DNA from: Sodaliphilus pleomorphus | Lineage (GTDB): Bacteria; Bacteroidota; Bacteroidia; Bacteroidales; Muribaculaceae | Direction: 5' to 3' | Assembly: GCF_009676955.1 (NCBI RefSeq) | Contig: NZ_CP045696.1 | Coordinates: 806,001-870,000 of the forward strand | Length of the DNA stretch: 64,000 nt | Shown: positions 17,112-25,721 of the stretch, one piece after another | Position numbering within the stretch: position 1 is the first letter of the stretch | Layout: the number at the start of each line of letters is the position of its first letter | Position numbers and translations under genes: made by a program | The notes under the pieces: generated by a model | Seen by the model: only the letters and a program-made list of their open reading frames with translations | Told to the model about the DNA's origin: nothing | The model's database searches: none

Positions 17112-18155
17112 TCAGTTGAAATATTGTATCTTGCGGCGATTGAGCAGGATGTAGATGATGACCGGCACGCCTATGATGGGCGTGATGGCATTGAGCGGTA
17201 TCACATGCCCGAAGCCAGTGCTGAGCAAGGCACACAGCAAGGCCGTGTCGGCCCCGGCCAGGATAGTCACGGGCAGGAGCCTGCTGTGATTGCTGGTCGA
17301 GAGCATGAGACGTGCCAGGTGCGGCACCACCAGCCCCAGGAACCCGATGGGACCGCAAAATGCAGTGACCACGGCCGTGAGCACACCCGTGATGAGCAGC
17401 AGCTCGATGCGCACGCGGTGTGTGTTCACGCCCAAGTTTTGGGCATAACGCGCCCCCAGCAGCATGGCGTTGAGCGGCTTCACCATGAGCATCGAGGCGG
17501 CCAGGCCCGCAAGCACTACCGAGGCATATACAGGCAGCTGGGAGAGCGCGACGCCCGAGAAGTTGCCAAAGCCCCAGGTCACATAGCTGTGCACGCCTTG
17601 CTCGCTGGCCAGCGAGTTGAGCAGCGAGATCACACTCGAGGCCAGGTAGCTCACCAGAATGCCAATGATGAGCAGCATCGTGTCGCTGTGCACCACAGCC
17701 GAGAAGGCAACCAGCAAGGCCAGCACTGCACCAGCCCCGAGAAGGGCGCCCACAAGCGTTGCCACATAGCCTGCGGCCGTCTCCCCCAGCAGGCCGCCCA
17801 TGGTGCCGCCCATGGCAAGCATCACGATGGCCACGCCCAGCCCGGCACCCGTAGAGACGCCCAGAATCGACGGTCCGGCCAGGGGGTTGTTGAAGGTAGT
17901 CTGCAACAGCAGCCCCGATACCGAGAGCGCCGCTCCCGCCAGCGCCGCCGTGGCAATGGTGGGCACACGCGACTGCACGACAATCACATCCCAGGCCTCG
18001 TTGCCGCTGCCATGCCCCGAGAGAATCGAGAGCACAGCGCCGGCATCGATGTCGACACTGCCCACCAGCAGGCAGGCAGCTGCCAGAGCCAGCAGCAATA
18101 GCGCAAGGCCGCACACGGCCAGGGTGTATCGATGGGAAGAATGTAGTTTGTGCAT
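17112..18155 (-). CDS. FecCD/BtuC family ABC permease
   Basis: 347 residues with about ten hydrophobic segments. It forms the membrane channel of the same importer. Family segments are NPLAGPSILGVSTGAGLG near 131, GFGNFSGVALSQLPVYA near 193, GARYAQNLGVN near 232 and GPIGFLGLVVPHLARL near 267, the last being the coupling region. Its ATG overlaps the stop of the binding-protein gene (ATGA at 18155), so the two are translationally coupled. Confidence 0.93.
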   Translation of the reverse strand: MHKLHSSHRYTLAVCGLALLLLALAAACLLVGSVDIDAGAVLSILSGHGSGNEAWDVIVVQSRVPTIATAALAGAALSVSGLLLQTTFNNPLAGPSILGVSTGAGLGVAIVMLAMGGTMGGLLGETAAGYVATLVGALLGAGAVLALLVAFSAVVHSDTMLLIIGILVSYLASSVISLLNSLASEQGVHSYVTWGFGNFSGVALSQLPVYASVVLAGLAASMLMVKPLNAMLLGARYAQNLGVNTHRVRIELLLITGVLTAVVTAFCGPIGFLGLVVPHLARLMLSTSNHSRLLPVTILAGADTALLCALLSTGFGHVIPLNAITPIIGVPVIIYILLNRRKIQYFN

Positions 18156-19270
18156 CAGCGGTCGAGATGATGGTAATACTCATGCCTGTAGCCCGGGAAG
18201 AGCTCGGGGTGCAACACAGCGGCCAGCTCGTGGAGCAACACGTCGGGATGGAACGGAATGCGCACAAAGAAGTGGCTCTCGCCCGTGTCGCACACCCACA
18301 CTCGACGTGTCTTGAAAGCCTTGAAATTCTTGTTCAGGTCATATTGCGCCTGCAACTGGGCCAGCGTGTTGATGCCCGTCCACTTGATAAACCAGAAGTC
18401 GGCATTCTGAGCCTTGGCAAGCACCTGGTCGAAATCGAGCGAGAGCGACCCGGTGCTCTTGTCGTCGCTCCAGGGATAGGAGCCGCCCGCATCCTTGATG
18501 ACACGGGCCATGTAGCTGTTGCCGCCTGGCACACTCCACACGCCGCTTATCACCATCTCGGTAATCACACTGGGGTGAGAAGTGGCTTTTTGGGTGCGCG
18601 CCACAATGGCATCGTAGCGCCCCCTCACCGCTCGGTAGAGGCTGTCGCCGCGCTCCTCGCTGCCCAGCAAGGCACCGTAGAAGCGTGCCCACTCGGCACG
18701 GCCCAGGGGAGAATACTCAAGATAGTCGGCACACTCAATCAAGGGAATGCCCAGTTTCTCGACCTGGCCATAGGTGGCGTCCTGATAGGGCGACAGCAGT
18801 ATAGCGTCGGGCTTCATGGCAATCACGCGCTCGATGCTGGGAGCACTGCTGCTGCCGCAGTCGGCAATCGCGCCGTGCTTCACACGGGCCAGCACCTCGG
18901 GGTCGGTGAAGTAATTGGCATCGCACACCCCCTTCACAGCCTCAAAGCCGCCCAGCTCGCGCATTACGCTCGTGTGTACCTCGCTATAGACGAGGGCTCG
19001 CCTCACAGGGGTGCGCACCACGGTGCCTGCAGGCAGGTCGCGGGGCACTACCGAGTCGCGAGGCACAAGCAGATAGGTGTGCAGCAACTTGCCGTTGTGC
19101 CACGGGTCCTTGATTTCAACCTTGAGATAGCCTCTCTTTTGCGTCATGACCAGCAGGCTGGCCTGGCGGTCGTTGTTGCGGGCCGCGTTGCTGCCGCGAT
19201 TGCACGACACAAGCATCATTGCCAGCAGCAAGGCGACAGCCACATGCTGTAAAATTGCAGAGTGTTTCAT
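18155..19270 (-). CDS. ABC transporter substrate-binding lipoprotein (FecB/BtuF type)
   Basis: 371 residues. The signal peptide with lipobox MMLVSC (Cys23) shows a lipoprotein. A TroA-type two-lobed fold follows: RRALVYSEVHTSVMRELGG near 89, GSSSAPSIERVIAMKPDAILLS split near 137-160, a long linker helix and WSDDKSTGSLSLDFDQVLAKA near 275. It probably delivers an iron or cobalamin chelate to the permease. No cobalamin riboswitch is present upstream; instead the ATG lies 10 nt from the -7 element of the nearest promoter repeat (19281-19311). Confidence 0.9.
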   Translation of the reverse strand: MKHSAILQHVAVALLLAMMLVSCNRGSNAARNNDRQASLLVMTQKRGYLKVEIKDPWHNGKLLHTYLLVPRDSVVPRDLPAGTVVRTPVRRALVYSEVHTSVMRELGGFEAVKGVCDANYFTDPEVLARVKHGAIADCGSSSAPSIERVIAMKPDAILLSPYQDATYGQVEKLGIPLIECADYLEYSPLGRAEWARFYGALLGSEERGDSLYRAVRGRYDAIVARTQKATSHPSVITEMVISGVWSVPGGNSYMARVIKDAGGSYPWSDDKSTGSLSLDFDQVLAKAQNADFWFIKWTGINTLAQLQAQYDLNKNFKAFKTRRVWVCDTGESHFFVRIPFHPDVLLHELAAVLHPELFPGYRHEYYHHLDR

Positions 19271-19280
19271 ATTCTACTTG

Positions 19281-19311
19281 CAAAATTACTGCAAGTCGAG
19301 CAAAATGCAAA
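19281..19311 (-). promoter_or_regulatory. Promoter of the ABC importer operon (array copy nearest the gene)
   Basis: Minus strand TTTG (19311-19308), 19 nt, TAATTTTG (19288-19281), ending 10 nt from the start codon. Identical layout to the fumarase promoter. It predicts a nearly leaderless mRNA unless an upstream copy is used. Confidence 0.75.
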
Positions 19312-19534
19312 ATCGAGGAAGCTCGCCTTTTGATCTTTACATTGCCAAGACGCCGCGTGATTTATCCAAAATTACTGCAAGTCGAGCGCAATGCAAAATC
19401 GGGGAAGCTCGCCTTTTGATCTTTACATTGCCGAGACGCCGCGTGATTTATCCAAAATTACTGCAAGTCGAGCGCAATGCAAAATCAAAAGCTCGCCTTT
19501 TGATCTTTACATTGCCAAGACGCCGCGTGATTGA
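19281..19534 (-). repeat. Tandem array of three promoter-bearing repeats upstream of the ABC importer
   Basis: Units start at 19281, 19367 and 19453 (period 86 bp). Each holds the core seen at 1578-1974 (one or two base changes), an imperfect inverted repeat around AAGCTCGCCTTTTGATC and a third block with AGACGCCGCGTGATT. All three carry TTTG-19-TAATTTTG on the minus strand, aimed at the importer genes. The arms and the third block differ from the fumarase array, so this is a diverged member of the same family rather than a recent copy. Confidence 0.9.
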
Positions 19535-19556
19535 TTTAATAAGGAAACAGAAACGG

Positions 19557-20036
19557 CTAAATGCGCTTGAGCATCGCCTCAGTGGGATTTTTGGCTACAA
19601 TGCGGCCCTGAGGGTCGATGAGAAAAGAGCTGTAGCCTGTCTCTTGGTGCCAAGCTGCAAGCAATGCCCGGCCCTGGATGGTGTTGCCATAGAATTGTGT
19701 ATCGCCATCGAGGCTGTCGAGTTTCACAAGCTCGCGGTACACGCCCTCGCTGCTGTCGTAGTTGACCGCAATGTGGGCCAGGCGTGCGTTGCCGGCTGCC
19801 ACACGGTCGTGCACGATATTGGCCATGCGCGACTCGGGGTCGACCGAAGACCAAAACGTAACCACAACATACCGGCCTCGGCAGTTTTGCAACTGGGCAG
19901 TGACCTCCCCGTTGCTCACAGCAAAGTTGGGCGCTTGCAGCCCTATACGGGCCTCGGTCTCGACACCGCTGCTTGACGAACCAAAGAAAACCAACAACAA
20001 TAATAAACTCACCACAATAATGGGTGACTTCTTCAT
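19557..20036 (-). CDS. Thioredoxin-fold protein lacking the CxxC motif
   Basis: 159 residues (163 from an upstream codon at 20048). An N-terminal membrane anchor or signal segment (IIVVSLLLLLVFFG) is followed by an AhpC/TlpA-like domain: GLQAPNFAVSNGEV near 36, GRYVVVTFWSSVDPES near 58, SSFLIDPQGRIVAKNP near the end. The active-site position that is WCxxC in TlpA reads WSSVDPES, and the mature protein has only one Cys, elsewhere. It therefore cannot be a thiol-disulfide oxidoreductase of the usual kind. The family is recurrent in Bacteroidales; the role is unknown. A leader of about 200 nt precedes it. Confidence 0.8.
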   Translation of the reverse strand: MKKSPIIVVSLLLLLVFFGSSSSGVETEARIGLQAPNFAVSNGEVTAQLQNCRGRYVVVTFWSSVDPESRMANIVHDRVAAGNARLAHIAVNYDSSEGVYRELVKLDSLDGDTQFYGNTIQGRALLAAWHQETGYSSFLIDPQGRIVAKNPTEAMLKRI

Positions 20037-20244
20037 ACTTTTTCTCATTTTCTATAAACTTTCACGATCGCCTTGCTTCCCTGCCCCAAGCAGGACGGGC
20101 GACCTCACTTCTCACAACAGGTGCCCCAGGCTTCAACGCCCATGTGGCACATCGATGGGGAAGGTGCATGGTGTGACAAGTGACAATAAAAAAAAAACTG
20201 GATTGCTTTTGAATAAAGCACCTTCCATCGTGCTTTTACGGGTG

Positions 20245-20275
20245 CAAAGATAGCAAAAGAACCAAAACCGGCAAA
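20245..20275 (-). promoter_or_regulatory. Promoter of the thioredoxin-like gene
   Basis: Minus strand TTTG (20275-20272), 19 nt, TATCTTTG (20252-20245). A perfect consensus match. It implies an untranslated leader of about 200 nt down to 20036. Confidence 0.75.
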
Positions 20276-20575
20276 ATACAACTACCTTAAAAATTTATAA
20301 ATTACTGAAATATAGAGCTTTGAAAATATCACAAATTTAGGTATAATTTAAAATCATATTCATTTTAACTTAAAATGTTAAACAACGCACAGCCACAGCG
20401 CTCACAGCTGGTTGAGCCCAGTCACGGCAGTACTCATTTTTAACACAACAGGGCATTGCCGCCAAGTGTTAAAACCAGCAAAGATGACTCACGACAAAAA
20501 AGTGTCAATTTATGCCTCACAGGTCAAATATTATGCCTAATTTTGTAACAAAAGATCACTTAAAAGGGAAAAATA
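20276..20575. other. AT-rich intergenic region before serB
   Basis: No gene seen. The first half (20276-20380) is very AT-rich; the second half contains several GTGTTAAAA / TTTTAACAC-like segments and ends with the serB -7 element TAATTTTG (20538-20545), 30 nt before the serB ATG. Confidence 0.5.
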
Positions 20576-21826
20576 ATGACTGAACGCACCGACCAAGAAA
20601 TCATTCTCATCAACATCTCGGGCCACGACAAGCCAGGCGTGACCTCGGCCCTGACCAAGATACTGGGAAACTTCGGGTCGACCATACTCGACATCGGACA
20701 GGCCGACATACACCACACCCTCTCGCTGGGCATCATGTTTCTCACCACAAGCAAGCTGAGCGGCGAGATCATGAAGGAGCTCTTCTTCAAGTCGAGCGAG
20801 ATGGGCGTAGAGATACACTACACCCCCATCACCATCGACGAGTACAACGGCTGGGTGGCTCTGCAGGGCAAAAACCGCTACATCATCACCATGCTGGGCA
20901 GGGTCATCACTGCCGAGCAAATCTCGGCCATAAGCGGCATTGTGGCCAGGCAAGGGCTCAATATCGACTCGATAAGGCGGCTCACTGGGCGGCCCTCGCT
21001 CGACGATGCGGCCGAAGACGCCAAGCGCTACGGCGTGCCGCGGCGCTCGTGCATCGAGTTTTCGGTGCGCGGCACACCGGCCCACAAAGAGGCCATGCAG
21101 GCCGAGTTCATGCGGCTGAGCAACGAGCTAGGCTTCGACATCTCGCTGCAGGAAGACAACATGTACCGCCGTTGCCGGCGCCTCATATGCTTCGACATGG
21201 ACTCGACCCTGATACAGACCGAGTGCATCGACGAGCTGGCCCGCCGCGCCGGCGTGGGCGACAAGGTGAGCGCCATCACGGCCAGCGCCATGCGTGGAGA
21301 AATCGACTTCAAGGAGAGTTTCACCCGGCGAGTGTCCCTGCTCAAGGGGCTCGACGCCAGCGTGATGAAAGACATTGCCGAGCACTTGCCCATCACCGAG
21401 GGCGTAGACCGGCTCATGAGCGCGCTCAAGCGCACTGGCTACAAGATTGCCATCTTGTCGGGCGGATTCACCTACTTCGGCAACTACATGAAAGCGAAAT
21501 ACGGCATCGACTACGTGTATGCCAACGAGCTCGAGATTGGGCCCGACGGCCGGCTCACCGGCCGATATGTGGGCGACATTGTCGACGGCAGCCGCAAGGC
21601 CGAGCTACTGCGCTTCCTGGCACAGGCCGAGCACGTGAACATTGCCCAGACCATCGCCGTGGGCGACGGGGCCAACGATCTGCCCATGCTCAAGACAGCA
21701 GGCCTGGGCATCGCCTTTCACGCCAAGCCCAAGGTGAAGGCCAACGCCCAGCAGAGCATCTCGACCATAGGCATCGACGGCGTGCTCTACTTCCTGGGCT
21801 TCAAGGATTCCTACATGAAAGAATAG
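20576..21826 (+). CDS. serB: Phosphoserine phosphatase with two N-terminal ACT domains
   Basis: 416 residues. Last step of serine synthesis: phosphoserine to serine. Two ACT-type regulatory domains (about 8-85 and 100-185) precede a HAD domain that opens with CFDMDSTLIQTECIDELA near residue 208 (nucleophile and acid/base Asp in DMDST) and continues with ILSGGFTYFG near 298 and GDGANDLPMLKTAGLG near 363. The long ACT-containing form is typical of Bacteroidetes and mycobacteria. It works upstream of GlyA in one-carbon metabolism, though the genes are not adjacent. Confidence 0.96.
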   Translation: MTERTDQEIILINISGHDKPGVTSALTKILGNFGSTILDIGQADIHHTLSLGIMFLTTSKLSGEIMKELFFKSSEMGVEIHYTPITIDEYNGWVALQGKNRYIITMLGRVITAEQISAISGIVARQGLNIDSIRRLTGRPSLDDAAEDAKRYGVPRRSCIEFSVRGTPAHKEAMQAEFMRLSNELGFDISLQEDNMYRRCRRLICFDMDSTLIQTECIDELARRAGVGDKVSAITASAMRGEIDFKESFTRRVSLLKGLDASVMKDIAEHLPITEGVDRLMSALKRTGYKIAILSGGFTYFGNYMKAKYGIDYVYANELEIGPDGRLTGRYVGDIVDGSRKAELLRFLAQAEHVNIAQTIAVGDGANDLPMLKTAGLGIAFHAKPKVKANAQQSISTIGIDGVLYFLGFKDSYMKE

Positions 21827-21855
21827 GCTCAAGGCAAGCGCCCAGGCCCTCACCG

Positions 21856-23010
21856 TCAGTCGTCGATCGAGGGCAATTGCTTGGTAGCCTTGGCCCCCAT
21901 GTCGCTGATTTTCTGGATACGGCCCATGAGATTGCCTCGGCCCTCACTCAGCTTCTTCGAGGCGTCGTCATAGGCCTTCTGTGCACTCTGCAAGGCCTTG
22001 TCGATATTTTTCAGGTCTTTTACAAAGTCGGAGAACTTGTCGATCATCTTGCCCGCCTCCTCGGCAATGTCAAGCGCGTTCTTGGTTTGGCGGTCACGGC
22101 TCCACAGCTGGTCGATGAGCCGCACCACCGAGATGAGGTGGGTGGGGCTCACAATCACCACCTGCCGCTGGAAGGCATAGGCCCACAGGTCGCTGTCGGC
22201 ACTCATGGCCAGCAAGTAGGCTGGCTCGTTAGGGATGAACATCATCACAAAGTCGGCCGAGTTCTTCACCCAGCGCTGGTAGGACTTGCCGTCAAGTTCG
22301 TCGACATGCTTGCGCACCGAGGCGAGGTGGCGCTTCAGGGCGGCCTGCCGCAGGTTCTCGTCGCCAGCGTTCACATAGTCGGTGTAGGCCGTGAGCGAGA
22401 CCTTGGAATCGATGACCAGGCGCTTCTTGTCGGGCAAGTTGAAAATCACATCGGGCCGCAAGCGGCCTCCCTGGTCGTTTTTCAGAATCTCGCCATTGTC
22501 GTCGCGGGTGACCTGCACCTCATAGTTCAGCCCTTCCTCCAGGCCCGAGAGGTCGAGTATCTGCTTAAGCACCAGCTCGCCCCAGTCGCCTTGCACCTTG
22601 CTGTCGCCGCGCAGGGCCTGGGTGAGCTCTCGAGCCTCCTTGCCGACGCTGCGGTTCACGTCGCTCAAGTCCTTGATTTGCTGCTGCAAGGCGGCGGTGT
22701 CGCGGCCCTGCTGCGACTTGTAGGCCTCGATGGTGGCCCTGAGGGCGTCGAGGTTGTTTTTAAAGGGATTCAAGATGTCGTTGAGGCGCTGCTCGTTGGC
22801 ATCTTTCATGGCATGGCCCTGCTGGGCGAGAAGCTGCGAGGCCGCGTCTTTGAACACGAGTAGCGACTGGTCGTGCAGGCGAGCCTGCTCCTGCCCAAGA
22901 ATGCGCACCTGCTCGCCAAGGCGGGCGTTGGTCTCCCGAGCCTGGAGCAGCATGTAGCCCAGCGCGATAGCCAGGGCGAGAGAAACGATAGTGATGATAG
23001 TTGCTGTCAT
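21856..23010 (-). CDS. rmuC: DNA recombination protein RmuC
   Basis: 384 residues. An N-terminal membrane segment (TIITIVSLALAIALGYMLL) is followed by a coiled-coil region (about 25-130) and the RmuC nuclease-like domain: GDWGELVLKQILDLSGLEEG near 160, LPDKKRLVIDSKVSLTAY near 212, FMMFIPNEPAYLLA near 270. RmuC limits inversions at short repeats in E. coli. TAATTTTG at 23058-23051 is a likely -7 element. Convergent with serB. Confidence 0.93.
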   Translation of the reverse strand: MTATIITIVSLALAIALGYMLLQARETNARLGEQVRILGQEQARLHDQSLLVFKDAASQLLAQQGHAMKDANEQRLNDILNPFKNNLDALRATIEAYKSQQGRDTAALQQQIKDLSDVNRSVGKEARELTQALRGDSKVQGDWGELVLKQILDLSGLEEGLNYEVQVTRDDNGEILKNDQGGRLRPDVIFNLPDKKRLVIDSKVSLTAYTDYVNAGDENLRQAALKRHLASVRKHVDELDGKSYQRWVKNSADFVMMFIPNEPAYLLAMSADSDLWAYAFQRQVVIVSPTHLISVVRLIDQLWSRDRQTKNALDIAEEAGKMIDKFSDFVKDLKNIDKALQSAQKAYDDASKKLSEGRGNLMGRIQKISDMGAKATKQLPSIDD

Positions 23011-23156
23011 AGCCGAAAAAAAAAATGTGTGTGTGTAATAAATGGTGAGTCAAAATTAACAATTTTTGGGCACAACACAGAAAAACAAGGGGCAAAAATT
23101 GCAAATCATGATAAAATACCCTATTTTTATAGCAAGAAAAAAACAGCTGTAAAATC

Positions 23157-23603
23157 ATGGCCAAACTCAACATAAGCGACGAGTGGTGGACGGCCCCTGC
23201 CGAGGCCGACAACGGCAACCTGATCATGGTGACGGGCCGCAAGGGGCTGCAGAATGTGATCGACACGGGAAAGTATGTGTACCGCATTGAGATGACATGG
23301 CCCTATGTGCCCGATGCCACCGGCATGCCCGGTATCGACGACTCCAAGACGATGGAGGCCGTGCAAGATGCCATCGACGACACCTTCGGGCACGACCCCG
23401 TGGCAGTGGTCACGGGCATCTACACGGGCGACGGCAAGCGCGACTGGGTGTTTTACTGCCGCAGCCTCAACATCTTCCAGCGCAAGCTCAACGAGGCCTT
23501 GTCGGGCTTCGAGGCGCTGCCACTGGAGTTTCATGCCTATGACGACCCCGGGTGGGAGGAGTACCGCGAGATGTGCCAGGCCGAGGTCGACAGCAGCGAC
23601 TGA
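23157..23603 (+). CDS. DUF695 domain protein
   Basis: 148 residues. It matches the DUF695 family in length and pattern: EEWW-like DEWWTAPAEADNG start, YRIEMTWPY near 42, VAVVTGIYTGDGKRDWVFYCR in the middle (two strands), and a C-terminal FHAYDDPGWEEY. Family function is unknown. It is divergent from rmuC and 118 bp upstream of the small membrane protein gene. Confidence 0.85.
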   Translation: MAKLNISDEWWTAPAEADNGNLIMVTGRKGLQNVIDTGKYVYRIEMTWPYVPDATGMPGIDDSKTMEAVQDAIDDTFGHDPVAVVTGIYTGDGKRDWVFYCRSLNIFQRKLNEALSGFEALPLEFHAYDDPGWEEYREMCQAEVDSSD

Positions 23604-23721
23604 GCCTCTTGCAGCCACTGTGCGCCTTGGGCAGAGCGCAAGAGGGCCCACCGCCCCACACCCCGCGACAACGACAACGAGACAATGCTTGGAAACTAAA
23701 TAAAAACAAAAACGATTGCCT

Positions 23722-23994
23722 ATGAAACAAATTTACTTGTGGATACTGATTTCTCTGGGAATAGGAGCCATGGCAGGCTTGATCACAGCCATCTTCAGCC
23801 ATCACAAGCACAAGAAGGTGACACACAATGCCGACGGCTCTACCCACGAGACGACCGAAGACGAGGACGACCTTGACGAAATCGAGGGTTCGCGCAGTGC
23901 CAACATCATCTTTGTAATTCTGGTATTTGCCGTGCTTGCATTTATCGTGATCTGGCTCCTGAATGCCGTGAGCGGCCGCGAGATAGAGTTGTAG
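23722..23994 (+). CDS. Small membrane protein, two transmembrane segments
   Basis: 90 residues. TM1 at about 3-23 (IYLWILISLGIGAMAGLI), a charged loop with His/Lys then an acidic run (TTEDEDDLDEIEG), and TM2 at about 60-82 (ANIIFVILVFAVLAFIVIWL). I do not recognise the family. A strong terminator follows directly. Confidence 0.65.
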   Translation: MKQIYLWILISLGIGAMAGLITAIFSHHKHKKVTHNADGSTHETTEDEDDLDEIEGSRSANIIFVILVFAVLAFIVIWLLNAVSGREIEL

Positions 23995-24027
23995 CAACTT
24001 GTCGCAAAGCCCTGAGAGAGAAAAAAA

Positions 24028-24075
24028 CTGAGACCGAGACGCTACTCTATTGCAGACGCGCTCGGTCTCAGTGTG
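24028..24075. terminator. Bidirectional intrinsic terminator
   Basis: Perfect 11-bp stem CTGAGACCGAG / CTCGGTCTCAG (24028-24038 and 24061-24071) with a 22-nt loop, between the plus-strand small membrane protein gene and the minus-strand fabG. Confidence 0.75.
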
Positions 24076-24134
24076 TTGTTTCGCACAAGCGGCACAGCTG
24101 CCTCCTCCTAATGGGGGGGCAACCACAGCGAGGG

Positions 24135-24881
24135 CTACATGTTCATGCCGCCATCGACTTGTATCACCTGTCCGGCCACATAGCTCGACATGTCGCTGGC
24201 CAGGAAAGTAGCCACGTTGGCAATGTCGTCGACGGTGCCGGCACGGCGCAGCGGAATGCGCTCTACCCACTCCTTGCGTATGTTCTCGGGCAGGGCCTCG
24301 GTCATGGCCGTGTCGATAAAGCCTGGGGCAATGGCGTTGGCACGAATGCCACGACGACCCATCTCCTGGCTGATGCTCTTGGCCAGCGAGATGAGGCCGG
24401 CCTTGGAGGCGGCATAGTTGCACTGGCCAGCATTGCCGTGCACGCCCACCACCGACGACATGTTGATGATGCTGCCGCCACGCTGGCGACTCATGATGGG
24501 AGTGACAGCATGGATGAAGTTGAATGCACTCTTGAGGTTGACTGCAATCACGGCGTCCCACATGGCCTCGGTCATCTTGAGCATGAGGGCATCTTTGGTG
24601 ATGCCGGCGTTGTTGACCAGGATGTCGATGTGGCCGAAATCGGCCTTCACCTGGTTCACGACCTGCTCGGTCTCGTCAAACTTTGCTGCATTGCTGGCAT
24701 AGCCTTTCACCTTTACACCAAGAGCAGCAATTTCCTGCTCGGTAGCCTTGCCGTTCTCGTCGATCACGAGGTCGGTGAAGGCGACGTCGGCGCCCTCGCT
24801 GGCAAACTTCAGTGCGATAGCCTTGCCAATGCCGCGTGCAGCACCGGTGATCAAGGCAACTTTTCCTTCAAGTAATTTCAT
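24135..24881 (-). CDS. fabG: 3-oxoacyl-ACP reductase
   Basis: 248 residues, a classical short-chain dehydrogenase/reductase. It reduces 3-oxoacyl-ACP with NADPH in fatty-acid elongation. The cofactor motif is TGAARGIG at 12-19; NNAG at 90-93; catalytic residues are Asn115, Ser143, Tyr156 and Lys160 (NYAASK). It lies 47 bp downstream of a TetR regulator on the same strand, so the regulator may adjust fatty-acid synthesis. Another SDR substrate is possible, but length and motifs fit FabG well. Confidence 0.93.
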   Translation of the reverse strand: MKLLEGKVALITGAARGIGKAIALKFASEGADVAFTDLVIDENGKATEQEIAALGVKVKGYASNAAKFDETEQVVNQVKADFGHIDILVNNAGITKDALMLKMTEAMWDAVIAVNLKSAFNFIHAVTPIMSRQRGGSIINMSSVVGVHGNAGQCNYAASKAGLISLAKSISQEMGRRGIRANAIAPGFIDTAMTEALPENIRKEWVERIPLRRAGTVDDIANVATFLASDMSSYVAGQVIQVDGGMNM

Positions 24882-24928
24882 CTTGTGATTAAAAAAAATT
24901 TAGTTCGTTGATTATATATATATTGTTG

Positions 24929-25549
24929 TCAAATTCTATTGTCGTTGTTCAGGGGCGTGCCCTCGTGGTGGTCTTTGATGCCGTTCATGATGAAGTCTTG
25001 CAGATAGGTGCGCAGCTTGAGCCTGCTCACGCCTATGTCCTCAAAGCTGTTTCTTATATAGTGCACGTCGAGGCCCTGCATAGCCATCAAGAGTATCTCG
25101 GCAGCCTTGTCGATGTGCTTGATGCGGAAGATGCCGGCGTCGACGCCCTCCTTGAGTATCTGTTTGAGGATGATGATCTCCTTGGGAGCATTCACACGGC
25201 GTATGCGGTCGACACGGCGCACATCGAGAAAGAAGCTGGCCTTGAGCGAGCCGTTGCGGCTCACCACCTCTTTCACGGCCTCAAAGCGCATGAAGACGAA
25301 ATTCATGAGTTTCTCCTCGGGGGGCAGTGGCATGTCGGGCAGCTCGGCCAGGCGGTCGACGATGATAGCGGCCTCGCGGTTGACCACTGCATTGAATATC
25401 TCGGTCTTGCTCTTGAAATAAGTGTAGATAGTGCGCCGGCCCTTGTCGCTTGCCGACGCGATATCGTTCATCGTTGTATTCTCAACTCCCTTATGTGCAA
25501 AAAGCTGACGTGCGACGTCAATCAATTTCTCTCGAGTGCGTGATACCAT
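24929..25549 (-). CDS. TetR family transcriptional regulator
   Basis: 206 residues. The N-terminal helix-turn-helix runs over residues 6-50: REKLIDVARQLFAHKGVENT, then MNDIASASDKGRRTIYTYF. The C-terminal ligand domain is not informative. It sits just upstream of fabG in the same direction and has a palindrome (25573-25583) 24 bp before its start. Confidence 0.93.
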   Translation of the reverse strand: MVSRTREKLIDVARQLFAHKGVENTTMNDIASASDKGRRTIYTYFKSKTEIFNAVVNREAAIIVDRLAELPDMPLPPEEKLMNFVFMRFEAVKEVVSRNGSLKASFFLDVRRVDRIRRVNAPKEIIILKQILKEGVDAGIFRIKHIDKAAEILLMAMQGLDVHYIRNSFEDIGVSRLKLRTYLQDFIMNGIKDHHEGTPLNNDNRI

Positions 25550-25572
25550 CTTTTTTCAGTGCCAAAAAAAAT

Positions 25573-25583
25573 GCACATTGTGC
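25573..25583. promoter_or_regulatory. Palindrome upstream of the TetR gene (operator candidate)
   Basis: GCACA-T-TGTGC, 11 bp, 24 bp before the regulator start. The position suits autoregulation by a TetR dimer. Binding is inference. Confidence 0.35.
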
Positions 25584-25721
25584 GTTTAATTGTGCTAAAT
25601 TACTCATTTTACAGGTAACTGCCAAATTTACAGTGCGAAATTACCTTTTTGCGCAATTTATAACAAAACTTCACACCGGCCACAGCACCGGCCACAGGGA
25701 GAGAAAGGGAGAGAGGAGATG

